DNA from: Gymnothorax reevesii
Lineage: Eukaryota > Chordata > Actinopteri > Anguilliformes > Muraenidae
Direction of reading: 5' to 3'
Length of the DNA stretch: 64,000 nt
Assembly: GCA_029721435.1 (NCBI GenBank)
Contig: CM056583.1
Location: 74,341,120 to 74,405,119 of the forward strand
The notes beneath the pieces are model-generated. The model saw only the letters and a program-made list of their open reading frames with translations, was not told the origin of the DNA and made no database searches. A program made the translations under genes and the position numbers. Of the stretch, positions 1-33,900 are shown in pieces (position 1 is the first letter of the stretch; each line of letters opens with the position of its first letter).

Positions 1-19786
<19,786 letters not shown>

Positions 19787-20070
19787 GTTGATCCTTCTGA
19801 CGTCTGAAAATTATTCTTTTCCTTCGCAGTGTTCCGTTCGCTCACGGCCTGGCTATATTCCTGCAGATAGAACCTGATGCCAAGGCCGTTCACTTCTGTC
19901 AGAACTGCGGAAAAACTATCCGAAACTGTGACAAAAATGAACCAATGAAAAAAGTTGTTATTGCTTCGTGCCTTCCATTATCTTTGTTCATTGGTCAGTT
20001 CAATGGCGCTGTCCAATCAGATAATAAATGGAAAATACCGAAACGTCATTCCAATTAACAGGTAAAAGTG
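19787..20070 (-). promoter_or_regulatory. Likely vcp promoter and 5' UTR
   Basis: Sequence upstream of the vcp ATG. It has a CRE/ATF-like TGACGTC at 19798-19804, and several CCAAT boxes in both orientations at about 19943, 19992, 20012 and 20049. No TATA box was seen, as expected for a housekeeping gene. The transcription start cannot be placed from sequence alone. Confidence 0.5.
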
Positions 20071-20599
20071 GGAAGTATTATGAAGACTATGAAGGCAAAT
20101 TCAACGAAATGTGGAAAAAATAAAATAATGCAATTGTCCCATAGACACACAAACCAATTTAACACTTTAGTCTAGAAAATCAACTTTTGAGGCATAATAA
20201 ACAGAAATGTTCTCAAAAACGACAGCAGATGGCACGTGTTTCATGAATTTCTCATGCTCGCACAAAAATCATCTTTCGTCACCTTTTTGTACCAAAGTGG
20301 CCCACGTGCGGTCATCGTCAAAACTAATCTTAAAGGGCCACTTCCATGGCCGAGGATGCGCGGTGGATGCTCATAAATTTTCGGGGAGATTGCTCAACTG
20401 TCTGCAATCTTGGTTTTGGTACGTCACACTGATCTCCTGCAAAATAACTGAGATATTTCCATTGAATACACGCGATTTATAAAGTTTTGACTTCCCTTCA
20501 ATTCATTTTCAAACTCTTCACGTGTAATGCAACATGGACAGTGAAGTGAGTAGATTCCGCACAATTAGGAATGTTACTAAAATTTTTCAAAATGGTTCT

Positions 20600-20860
20600 A
20601 TGTTGAAATGAATTATTTATGACTAGCTGCTACCCGCTACCCGAAGTGAAATTGCCATTTTTTTTTGCGTGCATGACCGTTTTTCATAAATCGGGCGACT
20701 TCAAGTCCTTCCCTGGTGTCCAAGTGCATATTCACACCAAATTTGGTGATAATCTGTCGAGAAATGTAGGAGAAAAACGTGTACATACACACAGGCAGAC
20801 AGACATCAACCTCAATCAAATATATTATAGATGGTAGAGCCTGAAATAAAATTTCCACTG
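20600..20860. repeat. Teleost interspersed repeat ('ACCAAATTTGGTGATAATCT' class)
   Basis: Contains CACACCAAATTTGGTGATAA, then GAAAAACGTGTACATACAC and CAGGCAGACAGACA, the layout of a very common non-coding fish repeat that ends in ACAGACAGACA. Confidence 0.55.
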
Positions 20861-21689
20861 ACACCAAGATCAATGTGATGGGTTATAAAGTTATTTAACT
20901 TTGAAATTGGGAAATGAGGGGTAAAAAATGTCCTTAGTTTTCTACAGCAAAAATGAGAATTCTGTGATCGAAAACATGGTTTGCATAAAATGCCACAACC
21001 TTCTTATTTCTTTAGATATTCATATCAAACCTTCTGATAATATTCACTGGAATATTATCTGCCTATTCCAAAATGATGAATGAAAACAATAGAATTTTGC
21101 TGTGCAACCCCCAATGGGGACGTCATTTTTTTGGAATTTTCACCAGTTTTTTTTGCTGACTGTAGAAACAGACTGCTGACGCTTCAAATCTCCTAATTTT
21201 TTGTCTGTTGGATCTTGAATACTTAATCTAATAGTCTGTGCAGTTTTTATTGGAATTATTGCTTAGCTTCTATGAAATTGAAGTTTGAGGTGACAAAGAA
21301 ACCCCTCAAAGCGCTCAGGCAGCCATCTGGGAAATCGAAAACAAGGTAACAAGGGTAATTCGGGGACATTTTTTTATCTATGTCTTCAACAGGATTTCTG
21401 GAAATCCCCTTCCTTTTGCCCATAAAAGCGGTTTTGATGGGTATACCTCTGCCACTTCGGGAAGTTCTGCAAGGTGACATCGGAATCAATATCGCGGCAG
21501 CCGATGTGCTGCTGGTTACATACCGAACACAATACACTGATTTTTAGTATCCACCCCCAGTCAGAGCAGCATAGTAACAACACGTCTCGAAATTCGCTAA
21601 AGCTACATTGAAGTGTGAAAAGATTAACAAAATTAATTTGTTTTCAGAAATAACAGCAATGGTTAAACCCCAAACTAGAGAGTCTGGTC

Positions 21690-22215
21690 GGCCGTGACCG
21701 CATGGGTGTCACCCGCGAAAGCCTGCTTCTCCCCTTTTTTGCGGATTATTCGGCCAATACTGTTGCCATAGCAACCCAAAGCGATGTGTGTTACAAATTA
21801 AGTACATCACATTTTCACATCAAATATGAAAGTAATCGGTCAAAAATTGCAGCCTGTACTGCGTCCACAAGGAAATCTGTATGTTTTGCCACTAATTAGC
21901 ATATTATTCGGCCAATACTGTCGCCATGGCAACCAAAATCGAGGTATCATAAGTGAAGTATATTACATCAATACCAAATATGAAAGTAATCGTTCAAAAA
22001 TTGTAGCGGGTACTATATCGAGTGTTTTGCCTCCAATTTGCATATTATTCTACCAATACTCTTGCCAAGCAAACAAAAATCAATAAGTGTCGTTAGTGAA
22101 GTACAACACATGCCCATACCAAATATGAAAGAAATCGGTCAAAAATTACAGCCTGTAGAGTGTCCACAAGAAAGTGTCTATGGACGCGGAGACGATACAC
22201 ATGAATCCAATGTAG
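21690..22215 (+). repeat. Three tandem copies of a ~140-160 bp unit
   Basis: Units start with TTATTCGGCCAATACTG (21746), TTATTCGGCCAATACTG (21904) and TTATTCTACCAATACTC (22045), spaced 158 and 141 bp. Each unit also carries ATATGAAAGTAATCGGTCAA-type sequence. Preceded by GTCGGCCGTGACCG at about 21687. Non-coding despite short open stretches. Confidence 0.7.
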
Positions 22216-22219
22216 CCAC

Positions 22220-24420
22220 CTGAGATTGTCCGGGGGCTACCATTAAGTTTAACTAGCAATTTCCAAATGCAATGAACATGGCCATTTTTTCCCCAAGTTT
22301 ACTACAAATGCTCGGCCGGGACTCGTCACGAACATGCTGAGCAAGAAAGCCTGAAAAAGTTTGCATGACACATTTACTCATGAAATCAGATTATTTGGGG
22401 AGGGAATACACAACAACCCCACAGTGACATCACAGTTGCGCAAACACCAGTTTCAACTTAAGTTTTACTTAAACTTTAATGTAAATTTTGTACAATACAA
22501 ATAGTCATGGCTTTGCATCAGCAGTGTTGTGGATATCTGTTATAGTATACAAAGGGCAAACAGATATTTAAGTTGAATTAACATAAAGCAGACTGCAGTA
22601 TAGCACCTTAGTTGTGCAGTGATGGATGTACTATGAGAAGAATTCACTGTATATCTAAAGAAAGGTAAACCCCAATTCTACTTAAGTGGCACTTCATGGT
22701 GTTAGAATACTTCCCATGCCAAGACGGTCCTTGAAGTAAAATGTTAATTATTTTACAGTCAAAAGTTTCATAAATGATGTTTATATACAGCTTGATGCAT
22801 CATCCTTTGGCCACACCTTTGGTCAGCAATTCACAGCAACTAGTATCAATAGAACAGTAAAAAAAAAAAAAAAAACACACAAATATTACAAGGAACATGA
22901 TAACGCCCTCAAGGACAAACATTTGAAAACTCAGGTGGAATGATGGTGAAAACCAGAGGACAGAAATTTTCAAAAAAAAATGCCAAAACGGACAGATCCT
23001 TTACTTCTGAGAGTGTCAAATGAGACTGGATACACAGCAGTAGCAGCTCCCGGGAGAACTTTAGTATTTTGACATAAAATTGGCTATAAAAACACCTGGT
23101 ATCCATTTCTTCGCAAGTGAATAGGTATGGACATTTCAATATCAGTTTTCTAGATCAGGATATTTCCAAGTTGCCCATATATTTCCATGTTCTGCCATAT
23201 AATCACAATACATGGGAATTAATTCAATAAAGTGGTTGAATCCAAGTAGCTGGTGAATAATATATGCAAGTTATGGTCTCCTGAGTTTCATGTGACAGCA
23301 TGGGGTTTTGAACAGTGCAAGCTGGTTACTCTCTGATCAGCTTATTCACTGTCTTTTCAGAGGGGCAATACAATATTTTCCAGTATAAGGATGTCCCGAT
23401 GAGCAGTATTACATTGGGTATGACATATTAATAAACAAACTTAAAATTAACCCCAAGGAGGCATAAACACACAAATATGAATGAGTGGCAAACACAGCAC
23501 AAAACATGGCATCTTTTCCATCAGGAAAAACCAAGTGACATTACATCCTTTAAAAAGTTTTGACATTTAAAAAAGACAAGCAATTCCAAGGTGCAGGAGC
23601 AAATTAAAAAGAAAAAGTTTTACCCAAAGTGACAAAATGCACAGCCAATATGCCCTATTTATATTACAGTCCTGAGACGGGGCACGCTGGAAACCACAAA
23701 TCTATACTGCCTACCACTGCTATGACCAAGTTTTGAAGTGTCAATGAAAGTAAAAACCATTCTGGACTTTTAAAAAAGAAAGGCAGTATTAGCTGCAACC
23801 ATTTTACCTTGCAATCTGTGAATATTCCCTTTAATCACTGTTTGGAAACAGCTCCGTAATCAAACCGCTAATTTCTGTAACCCATTCTCTGGGTGGCATT
23901 CGTCCTAGTCAGCACCAGATAAAATGCCGAGTAAAGACAGCGTGGGTAGTTGTCATTTGGCTGATGTACAGACAACAATGTAACTAAAAAACAACAGTTT
24001 TTCATGCATGGCTATATGTCCCTGACCCTACAGACCTTGTTTTGCACAATGTTAACAAGGTCAGGACGCATGTTCGACTGGACAGGCACCAACCAAAATT
24101 GTCTGTTGTCAAAGTCACTATGAAAGGTGCCCAAGACCAAAAATAAACAAAATCCGTCCAAGAGTTGTTGAGATATGTCCCTAGCAAGTTCAAAATTACA
24201 GACAAACAGACGAAGGGACGAATGGAGGTGAAAACCATTCCCTCCTCCCTCCCAATACCACACACAGGAAAAAACCCTCAAAGCATAAATGCAGAAAAAA
24301 AGCTGGGTTCCTACTCCACATAAAAGAGGTAGTTGAATCTTTTTCAAATCAGACTAAACAGAAGGTGCTTTTCGTTTATGATAAATTTTAAGCCGACATA
24401 GGTATTGTTTTATACAGAAA
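22220..24420. other. Intergenic between vcp and pias2
   Basis: Mostly unique AT-rich sequence. It includes an A run at 22859-22877 and a degenerate repeat at 24010-24260 related to the one at 2680. Distal pias2 3' UTR could extend into it. No coding region was recognised. Confidence 0.5.
24010..24260. repeat. Interspersed repeat related to 2680-2910
   Basis: Shares AATCCGTCCA, GAGATATGTCCCTAGCAAG and an ACAGACAAACAGACGAAGGG tail with other fish repeats. Confidence 0.5.
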
Positions 24421-24424
24421 ACAT

Positions 24425-24430
24425 TTTATT
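24425..24430 (-). terminator. Candidate pias2 polyadenylation signal (AATAAA)
   Basis: TTTATT on the plus strand reads AATAAA in the direction of pias2, about 306 nt past its stop codon. Other candidates further on cannot be excluded. Confidence 0.45.
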
Positions 24431-24735
24431 GCTACACAGTCAGAAGGAAAACAGGGGTAGAAGTGTACAACATTGACAAGATTATTTCAAAGTTCAGCTG
24501 CCTCCAAAGTTGAGTACCTGTATTGCTGTTGGGTTTGTTGTGATTTAGGCGCTAAAGTAAAATGCATAATCTTTCATGTGTGTCAGTCAGTCTTCCTTCA
24601 ACCATAAAAGGTCCTGAAAGTTCATCTATCCAGAAAAGGCAATATGTAGCATTATAAATTACAGTAAAAATCGCTTTGCTTTACTGCAAAAATAAAAAGA
24701 ATCGAGTTGACGAATGAGGGATTCCAAATCTTGAA

Positions 24736-24915
24736 TTAATCCAGCGATATGATGTCGGATATACTGGCCCCTCCTCCTCCGGTGATGACCCCCGTCTCAG
24801 TGTGGCTGGAGCTGCTGCCATGAGCACTGCTCTCATAATGGCTGGAGGTGGTCATGAGGCCAGTGCTGCTGGTGGGGATTTGCAGGCTATCCAGGAACAG
24901 CGGTGAGCGGTAATG
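24736..24915 (-). CDS. pias2: pias2 exon 14 (C-terminus, stop)
   Basis: 180 nt encoding [14 protein letters not shown], a Ser/Thr/Gly-rich stretch, then SDIISLD and TAA at 24738-24736. The conserved DIISLD ending identifies it. The acceptor is the AG opposite 24916-24917. Confidence 0.96.
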   Translation of the reverse strand, partial: HYRSPLFLDSLQIPTSSTGLMTTSSHYESSAHGSSSSHTETGVITGGGGASISDIISLD

Positions 24916-27900
24916 CTGTCAAGCACAGAAGAATCATTCTCAATGACTGTTGCTCAGTACTGCCAGAACTACACATCTCCGTAACCTCCAATCCAAGGAA
25001 TTACCATCCCCAGTAAAATGCAATTGTGAGCCAGGCTCTGGCAAAACTTCATTTGGATTGCCTTATAAGCCTAACATTACAGGGAAAAAAAATGCATGGT
25101 GAACCTCCACTGCCAGATAAAGTACATAATCTCTGCTATCCAAAATGATAAGCTATTCTTTAAAAAAAAAAAAAAAAAATTAACACCAAGTAATCTGCCT
25201 GTAAATGTCTGGAATAAGACCGCTCAAGCAAGCCGCCATGTTCGTTCGGCAAGGAGAGAATGCCTATGTCATTTGGGCTGGTAGCTCACATCAGTCAGGT
25301 TTGGATCGCCTGTTTCGTTGGAACACCTAACAGCCTCGTAACCCGTTTCCACGTACTTTTCCTGATTAACAATCAATTCTAACTTTTTTTTTTTAACCAA
25401 ATAATTAAGACTTAGCCTAGGCTATATGTAGCCTGTAATGATTAAGAGGTGATAGTGACAAAAAGATTCATTTACGTTTATGCCTTGATTCGAGATCGCA
25501 AGGATGGAAATCTTGATAATTAGGCAAATTAGGAAAAAAAAAGTCAACTCTCTCGGTAATTCGGTGCATTGTTTTCACCATCTGTTTATCAGACTATGAA
25601 AGGGGACTGAAAATAAAGTCCCTATATATTTTTTTGAATGGCACTCAAAAGTTCATAGGGAAACATCATCATAAACATATTGACCACGCAGTGAACACGG
25701 CGTAAGAAAGGTTTTTATATTTGTTACAGGACTCAACCAACAGGACCAACAGTCAGATTTTTGAACAAGTACAACTTTCAAGCCCCTCCCCATTTGCGCT
25801 GAGATCCAACCCAGTCCCTCCCTCGATTTTTTTGTGCACATCCGTAGGCGCGTGCTAATGATCTGATTGGTTAACTGAGCGGGGAGCGGTAAAATTTCGC
25901 AGATCGCATTACAGGATGTGGGTAGAGATAAAGTCGTGGATTCTTTTTCCCTAAAATCACCTGATTCATATTCTAAGTCTAAGCATTGTGATAGTTTCAG
26001 TAAATACGAACAAAAAAAATCTTCCCTACTTCAGCTTTATGGGGGCTTGTAGTTAAGCAAACATTTTTCCAAGATAGTCACTTTTTAAACTTAATTAATA
26101 AGTATATTAAATAATTTTGATAATAATTCTATTAGAAACGGCAACTTAAAACACAGTTTCTGTAGCATCACATCAGTGGTTGCCATGGAAATGGCTGTTT
26201 TAATGAGTATATAGATACTTATAGAAACACAGTTGAGATAACTAAACCGTGTTTGGTTATAATTTTACCCCGTCCACCCCTAGATTGACATAGAACAGAC
26301 AGACTCAAAGAACATATCATGGGCAGATTTACCCTTCATTAGCAGTACCATTAAAAAACAGTTGTTTCAAGAATCCTGCAATCTCCCCAACTCTGAGAAC
26401 TCGTTGGAAAAATCAATAAAATGATAAACTCCACTGTAAGTCCCAGCGCGCACACACCAATTTGGCACAACCCTGACCTCACCATCAACAAATTACCTTT
26501 GAATGGCAATAAATGGAAAGAAAAAGGGATCTCACATCTGCACCATATTTTTGAAAATAACAACCTGCTTTCCTTCACGCAGTTAATTGAAAAATATGAC
26601 ATTAATAAAAATCAGTACTTTCAATAACTCCAATTAAATCAGTCAATTAAGGAAAAATTTGATCTCACCAACCTTGACCTCAAAGAATCACCACTATTGA
26701 ATGATTTCATCAAAATTGCAAAATCAAGTAAACCTTTCTCTAAACTTTATAAACTCATTTCCTCCCTTGGTCCTGACTACACACCATGCATTCCAATAGA
26801 TAAGTGGGGGGATAAGACCTGAACATCAAAACTAACGCCACCTTCTGGAATGAGATCTGCAGGAACATCTACAAAATACTAATATTAGACTAATCCAGTA
26901 CAAGGTGATGCAGAGAGCACACATTACAGAACAAACAATGTACAAAATGGGCTTATCAGAAATGGATATATGCACTCAGTGTGCACTCAACACCACAGAT
27001 CATTACTTCCATGCTGTTCTGCCAACCTGTACAACACTTATGGGAAGAGGTAATCACCAAACTATCAGCACTATTTAAATACAGCATCCCATTAACCCCA
27101 TCCATCTGCATATCCATCCATCTGCATATTAGGTGAAATGAACTCAATTCCAACACAAATCGAAATACCGCTATTATAATCATAAACAATACTGCTAAAT
27201 TGGAAAAACAAAAAACAGCGGAAAATATCTTAATGGTTAGACATACTAGCGAAACAATCGTCAATCGAACACTTCTGAGCCCTACAAAAAAAAAAAAAAA
27301 AAAACAAATTCAACAATTTCATAGAAAATTTTCATGCTTTCATGATATTATTTCACTACCAGTTAACTAATGCCTCCACACACTACACACAAAAAAAAAA
27401 TCATATACATACAACACAAACAGCCATTAAGAGTTATTCCCATCCTCCCAACACTCACTTAAACTCACACTGCATAATTACCTTTATTTTTTTTTTGTTT
27501 TAAATAATAAAGTATACTCATCACATTTTTCCCCCTTCCTTCTCCCCTTTCCTTTAATAATTATTGTGATTGTTAATTTTCTTAACCGCCATGGTTAATC
27601 CATCATGTCACCGTCTCGACTGTCGTTTTGTTGTTTCTTTGGGCTCCATCCCGTTTTTTCCTCCCTCCTCCCTCTGTTTTTCTTTGGCATTCTTTTTTTT
27701 CCTTCTTTTCCTTCCAAATCATCAAGCAGTTTGTTTGCTACAAGGTTGTTATTGATGACATGTTCTGTGATTGGGACTGTCCCCCTGTCCTTCCCTCTCA
27801 GAACCATCACTATGATGACTATTAATAAAAATAAAGCTGACCTCCCAAGAGAGGGGGGGAGCGGGGTTGCAGGAAGAGAAAAAAAAAATTAATTAATTGT

Positions 27901-30900
27901 GTATATAAGCTGTAATAGACAGCTGAAAAAGAAAAAAACATTCCTAATGTCACCGCAGAGCTTTTTTTCCAGGTTTCTATGTTCTAGTATTGATTTTGAC
28001 CCCCCTAAATCAATTTTGGCGAAAAACAGCTAATTAAATAGGCATATTTTGAGTTACTCATATTCAGAGGTACATATTGCATAAAGACCTCTGTACAGAC
28101 ATAGATCACCACAAAATGAAGAAAATTGCCAAATATGAAGTTGATTGGATCTACATTTGCTGAAAAATCTGTATTTTCTTGTTGAAAATCTGTATTTTTA
28201 GAAAAACGTGATTTTAGTTTGGCAGTAATTATGTGATCGAAGTTTGACTGTAATGTTCTCAGGAGGAATACATTTAGTATTTTGTTCTTATTGGTTTTTA
28301 GGATTTTTTTTACCTACTTAAAAGGCACCAGACTCATAAGTAACTCTCTACTTCAATGTTTCGTACAGAGTTTTACGTGCTTATCGAGCGTCTATTAGTT
28401 TCTTTTTTCCCCCAAGTTCTAGTGCGCAATTTTCACTGTTTCCCACGTTTTCTGTCCATTTCTTGATAGCCTTTCACCAAGTGTGCCCCTGCCTGTAGGC
28501 CAAGTTTCATAAGAATGGAGGCAATTCCTCTTTGGCCATCTTTGAAAGTCACCAAACTCATAGCTGTTCCAGCCTTGAAGACAGTGTTCCTGACGAACGT
28601 TTCCTTCGGAATATGGCACCATATTACGGACTATTTGAAGGAGCACTTCTGGTTCTTACCTCAAAACTAAAATTTTGAACCAAAATTGGCATTTTGTTTG
28701 CTATAGGTCCCCTCAGTGGAATGGCGTAAGCTTCCTATGAGGAAATGGGAACAAATTTGCTGCCTCGTGAGCATTTTAAGTTTGATGCACTGAGAAATAA
28801 TGAAATGAATGAAACTGGCACGCCATTCTGCCGTTTAGTCCTGTAAATTAGTTAATCAATCCTCTGATTGCTAATCAAGCAAAGTAATAGGGAGTTATCC
28901 TTTGTTTAACGGTGAGGATTCTGCCTCATCTAACCGAGCTCCGATGGCAAGTCACTGCTCTAATTGACTCAACATTCAATACTGATGAATGCCACTTTTG
29001 GCACCGAAATAAATTAATGCAAGTGATTCAAGTGCTCTAGTCTCGTTTTATTTGTAAGTACTGTTCTTTCTGAGAGCACCGACCCCCGCAGACAGATGGA
29101 CTGAAGCGCAAGGGGTTCCTTCATCTGTCAATACTTATGCTTTAACTCCATACACTCGAAAGACAAGACCAGCCCAGTGACGTCACGCACTGGCCTGGGC
29201 AGAATATTTCCTATGGTTTAATTTGTTGATCATTTTCTATGGCAGCAATGGCTGATTATGAAATTTCTAGGATTCTGTGATGTTTGAAAGCAGATAACAA
29301 AATGTAAAAAAAGATTAAAATAATTATGGCTTATTGTCTTGGATAGCATAGATTATGTACTTTATCTGGCAATATAGGTTTACCATGCGTTTACTTTTCC
29401 TTTAAGAGCAGAATTTTAATCGGATCCTCAAACTGCAGCGACACAGTAAGGACAATAAACATGAGCAGTGTTTTCAGATCATTGACTGTGTTTAATAATG
29501 GACAGACTACCAGCTTTCCAAAAGTGAAACCAAAAAAGCTCAGTCACCTCCTTGTAGCTGGCTGCAGTACAGCATATAAACCCCACCCCCTTCATGTCAG
29601 CGGATGGGACATGGGCCAAACTATGAAATCAAAATATGCAGTCAAATCACTTTTTCCCGAAGATGGTTTCTGTCATTTCAGGAAGTTCTTACCACGCTGA
29701 TATATGTTCAAGAGTTCATTTTTTTTGGATAAATTCGGTTTTAAATATAGTTAAGTCATACAATTAAAAGGGGGTGTAAAGTCATGATTTACAGCTGTGA
29801 TTGCAAAGTACAATCAGTTAGCCAGTAAGCTAGTCAGCAAGATTTAGTAACGGGTCATTCAAGCTGGTTGGCAATGGAAAAATATGGCACAGTGTTTGCT
29901 GCTCCGCACACAGCACATGCATTGTTCGCACTAAAGCTATAGGTGGGAGGTAAAATCTGTTAGCTAATGAGCTAGCTAGTTGAGCAAGATTCAATAACAA
30001 GTCTCCTTTGTTACCAACAAAGCAGTGCTAAAGATTGAGAGTAAAAGCAAGATTTGGTTACAGGTCACCGTAGTTGTTATCCAATTAGCTAGATAGTAAG
30101 AACTGGGTTAAGGTTAGTACACGTTAGTGGAGCATACAGTACATTTACCCACAGCAGGCCTTAATTTTTTTAATCTTTGCGTTAAGGATTTGCTGTTCGC
30201 ATTAATACAGAACCGCTTAACCCACCGTTGGGTTATGCAAAATAAAGTTTGCGTAACCAATCATTCACATCGTCAGCTATGCAAAAATGAAAGGTTTCAG
30301 TTTATGCTACAATTACCGTACCTACCCGCCCACTTTTTTGCTGGAGTTATGTGGAAACTTCAAATGTTAACCCAAGCTATGACATAATAAAAATCAAACC
30401 CATTTACCACAGTTGTGGCTTATCAGTTAAAACTCTGACATGGCAGTAGCCCAGCTTGGCTTGGTGCCTATGATCATGGCCAATCTTAACGATCAGAATG
30501 ACCAAAGTGTGCAATGATCTCATCTCTTACAATGTTTAGAGTACTCCAAATGTGCATGTTAAATTATGAAAACTATTTTATTTACTTATTTTTATTTTTT
30601 TAACTATGAAAACTAAACTTTTGACGTGAATTTGTTGGTACAAAAAGCCCCAAAAGACGGTTTCTGTAAACCTAGACTGATATTTCAGATGTCAGCAATT
30701 TTATGACCTTACATGAAAGTATGAAATAAATGTTGCTGTTCTGCTCTCGGGTGTTATAAAGAAATAGATTTGTTGTTTTTACTAGGACGCAAGTGCGTCT
30801 GTCACCTCTGAGTTTAACAAGCCAGCCCCATCTTTACACACAGAACACACTTTTACACATCTTTACATCTTTTCACTGAGGCATTTAGAGGCACCCGTCT

Positions 30901-33900
30901 CAGCTGTAAGACACAAAGAGAATCCCCTGAAGAGCCCTTTGTTTGGCCGACATCAAACTCAACTGCCATTAAGATCCACGGTCATGCAAATTTCAGACAA
31001 GCCTATTCATGAACTGTAGGGCTGTGACCACTGTACGATGCTAAAAGGAAATCATTTAGACTTACAAATTTTACACTGCGAGTCCATCTTTGTTCTAAAA
31101 TATTACCACTTGCAGCCATTTGTTGACAATAACCCATCTACCAAAAAATGTGTAAAACATAAGCAGAGGATATTACACTCTGGCATTAAATAAATATCAT
31201 AATATTTCCAAGCTATATTAAAGTCATGGGACTGTCACAGTATGGCTTGGAAATACTGAGAACCCTGACAGACTACTGCATACACCGAAGCTTCTACTGA
31301 AATTATTGTTCACTTGTGTTCAGACACTGGTTTTATAACTGACTCCATTATTTGAAGATAAAATGTAATTGTTGAATGAACACGTGCATGAGAGTGTAGA
31401 CCGGTCGGCAAGATGGCAGTCACTGCAAGCCTTACCCTCTGCTGTCCCGCAGCATGTGGCAGGCTTACCAGTGTTAGTATCTTGACACGATAGCTGGACC
31501 AGTTTATATTGCACATGTAAAGCAGTTTTGAATGGTGAAAACGGGGGCCTACCGCACATACACAAGCAAATTTTACATGGCTCACTACCTCCTGCAGAAT
31601 TTTGTGTGTACGGCAACTGTTCACATGAAATTGATCTTGCGCAACCATCACGTAACCTGAATGATTGTTCAAGCCAAAAATTAAAGACCTGCAGGGTGTA
31701 TTTACTTTGTTTTTAACAGTTGCTTTGGATTTTTTGAAATGAGGTTGTAGGAGATACTTGTTAAAAGTACTTGTAAGTGTATTAGCTACCCAGCAGATGG
31801 CAGTCAGCATGCCCCCAGTTTGTAAAGGCAGGCCAAGGAAGCTGAAATGTAATTCTATGGATGGGGAAAGCAGCCAATGTATCACCTTGAAAAAGGTTTA
31901 AAAAAAATTCTGATTTTTGTTCATTGGGAGGCAGTGGAGACGCATCTTCCATCTTCATATAGTCAATGCTTCAGAAACAATTAAAAGAGGTCTTTAAAAA
32001 AAAATGTAACATACCTGAGCATCTCCTTGAATCAGAGAGAACAAATCTAGACCTATAAACAATAACAGAAAGAAGGCATTCAGTATAGTCAATGCAAAAT
32101 GTATTATTCTGCCCTTAAAAACGCAACAATGAGGCACGTACTGTATTTGCAGCAAATGGAAGATTCAATCGAATTTTATTGCTTTTCCAGTGAGACGCAA
32201 GTCGTGGAAATGAAGAACATTGTGTGGTATTGTAATGCTGACTTCAGTAATAACAAACATTGAGCAGTTTGTGATTTTTTTCAATAACTATTGACTTGCG
32301 CTTTTGGGTGTGGTCAATAGCCCACATAAAGCCCCCAAAAAAAGCTACATCAAGAAAATGGAACAGCTTATGATACAGGGGAGCAAAAAGAGCCACTGGC
32401 ATGTTACGGGCAGGTCTCAGCTGCCGGGAGGTAGCTCGTTATCTGCACTATTACCGGTCAACAATCAGTCAGCTGTCTGTCTGAGAATGGAAAACGGACG
32501 TTGTCGCTGACCGATCCCGCTTAGGGCAGCCGAGAGTGACAATGGCAGCTCAAGAGTGCCACATTTGCTTACAGCCTGTAGGAGACCGATTCCGGACAGC
32601 AACCCAAACTGATCATGAGACAAGGGGTGTGTGATGTTGAACAGAACTTTAATTCTCTCTTGGACAACATCTATATCAGCAACATACGCGTTCACACGTC
32701 CCCTAGAGAAGACCCACTTTTTGCCCATTTACGCACAGGCAAAAAATGGGTTTTCTGTAGGGACCATGCTCAGGTATACGTTGCACACGTAGATGGTGTC
32801 GAATGGTACTTATGCTCATTCTCAAATGTCTCAAAACCCCTTGTCTCATGATCAGTTTGGGTTGCTGTCCGGAATCGGTCTCCTTCAGGCTGTAAGCAAA
32901 TGTGGTGCTCTTGAGCTGCCATAGTCAGTCGTGGCTGCCCTGAACTGGATCGGTCAGCGACAGCGCTCGCTTCCCCATTCTCAGACAGACAGCCGACTGA
33001 TTGTTGACCAGTGACAGTGCAGATAACACGCTACCTCCTGTCAGCTGAGACCTGCCCGTAACATGCCAGTGGCTATTTTTGCTCTTCTGTGTTGCAAGCA
33101 GTTCCATTTTCTTGATGAAGCATTTTTCAGTGGGCTTTATAAGGCTATTGGCCACACCCAAAACAAGAAGTCAAGCTTTGTTGTACACATCACAAATAGC
33201 TCAATGTTTGCCATTACTGAAGCGCTCAGGGTGTTCATGTGGTGCGCGTCAGCATTACAATACCACACACTTTTCTTTATTTCCATTCATATCTCATTGG
33301 AAAAGCAATAAAAACTGAATTTGTCGCAAATACAGTACATCCCCTCACCAATGCGTTTTTAATGGCGCTAAGTGTATAAACATTGTCTTTCCACTATTTC
33401 AAATAATACATAAGATACACTTTATTGAACCCCATGGGGTACTTTGTCCTCTGCATTTGACCCATCTTTTGGTTAGGAGCAGTGGGCAGCCACAGAGCAG
33501 CACCTGGGGACCAACTCCAGTTCTAAAGCCAGTTCCTTGGTCAGGGGTGCGGGTAGGAGTGTTCCTATGATGCATGTTTTTCTGGGTTGCACGCATATAT
33601 TCACTGAATGCACATTCACAGGACTTCTTACACACATTTCTTATCCAACTACGAAGAGAAGTCTCTGTCTATAATAATATACGTACAGGTCTTTCGATTT
33701 TCTTAACAACTATTCACCCAATTGACTTCACGCTTGGCGCATGTCTTGGGGAGGACCCAAGGAGGTCTAATGAGGAGTGTGAAGCTGTTTGGCTGAGCTT
33801 GCATTTAGCAGTACTATGCAAGCAGAAATATCAGAGACCAAGCAATCAGCCTGTTCCGAGAAGGTGCATTTGGAACGTGCACTGCAAAGCAAACAATAAA

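Noticed and set aside
21746..22215. CRISPR-like regular repeats
   Set aside because: Units of ~150 bp with no short repeat/unique spacer structure, in a vertebrate genome; this is an interspersed tandem repeat.
27570..27892. Overlapping 60-95 codon frames of Phe/Ser/Pro
   Set aside because: Product of a T/C-rich stretch at the LINE 3' end, not protein coding.
31310..31885. 191-codon open stretch on the minus strand
   Set aside because: Within pias2 intron 13, no domain, no splice or promoter context, mixed composition. Most likely chance.
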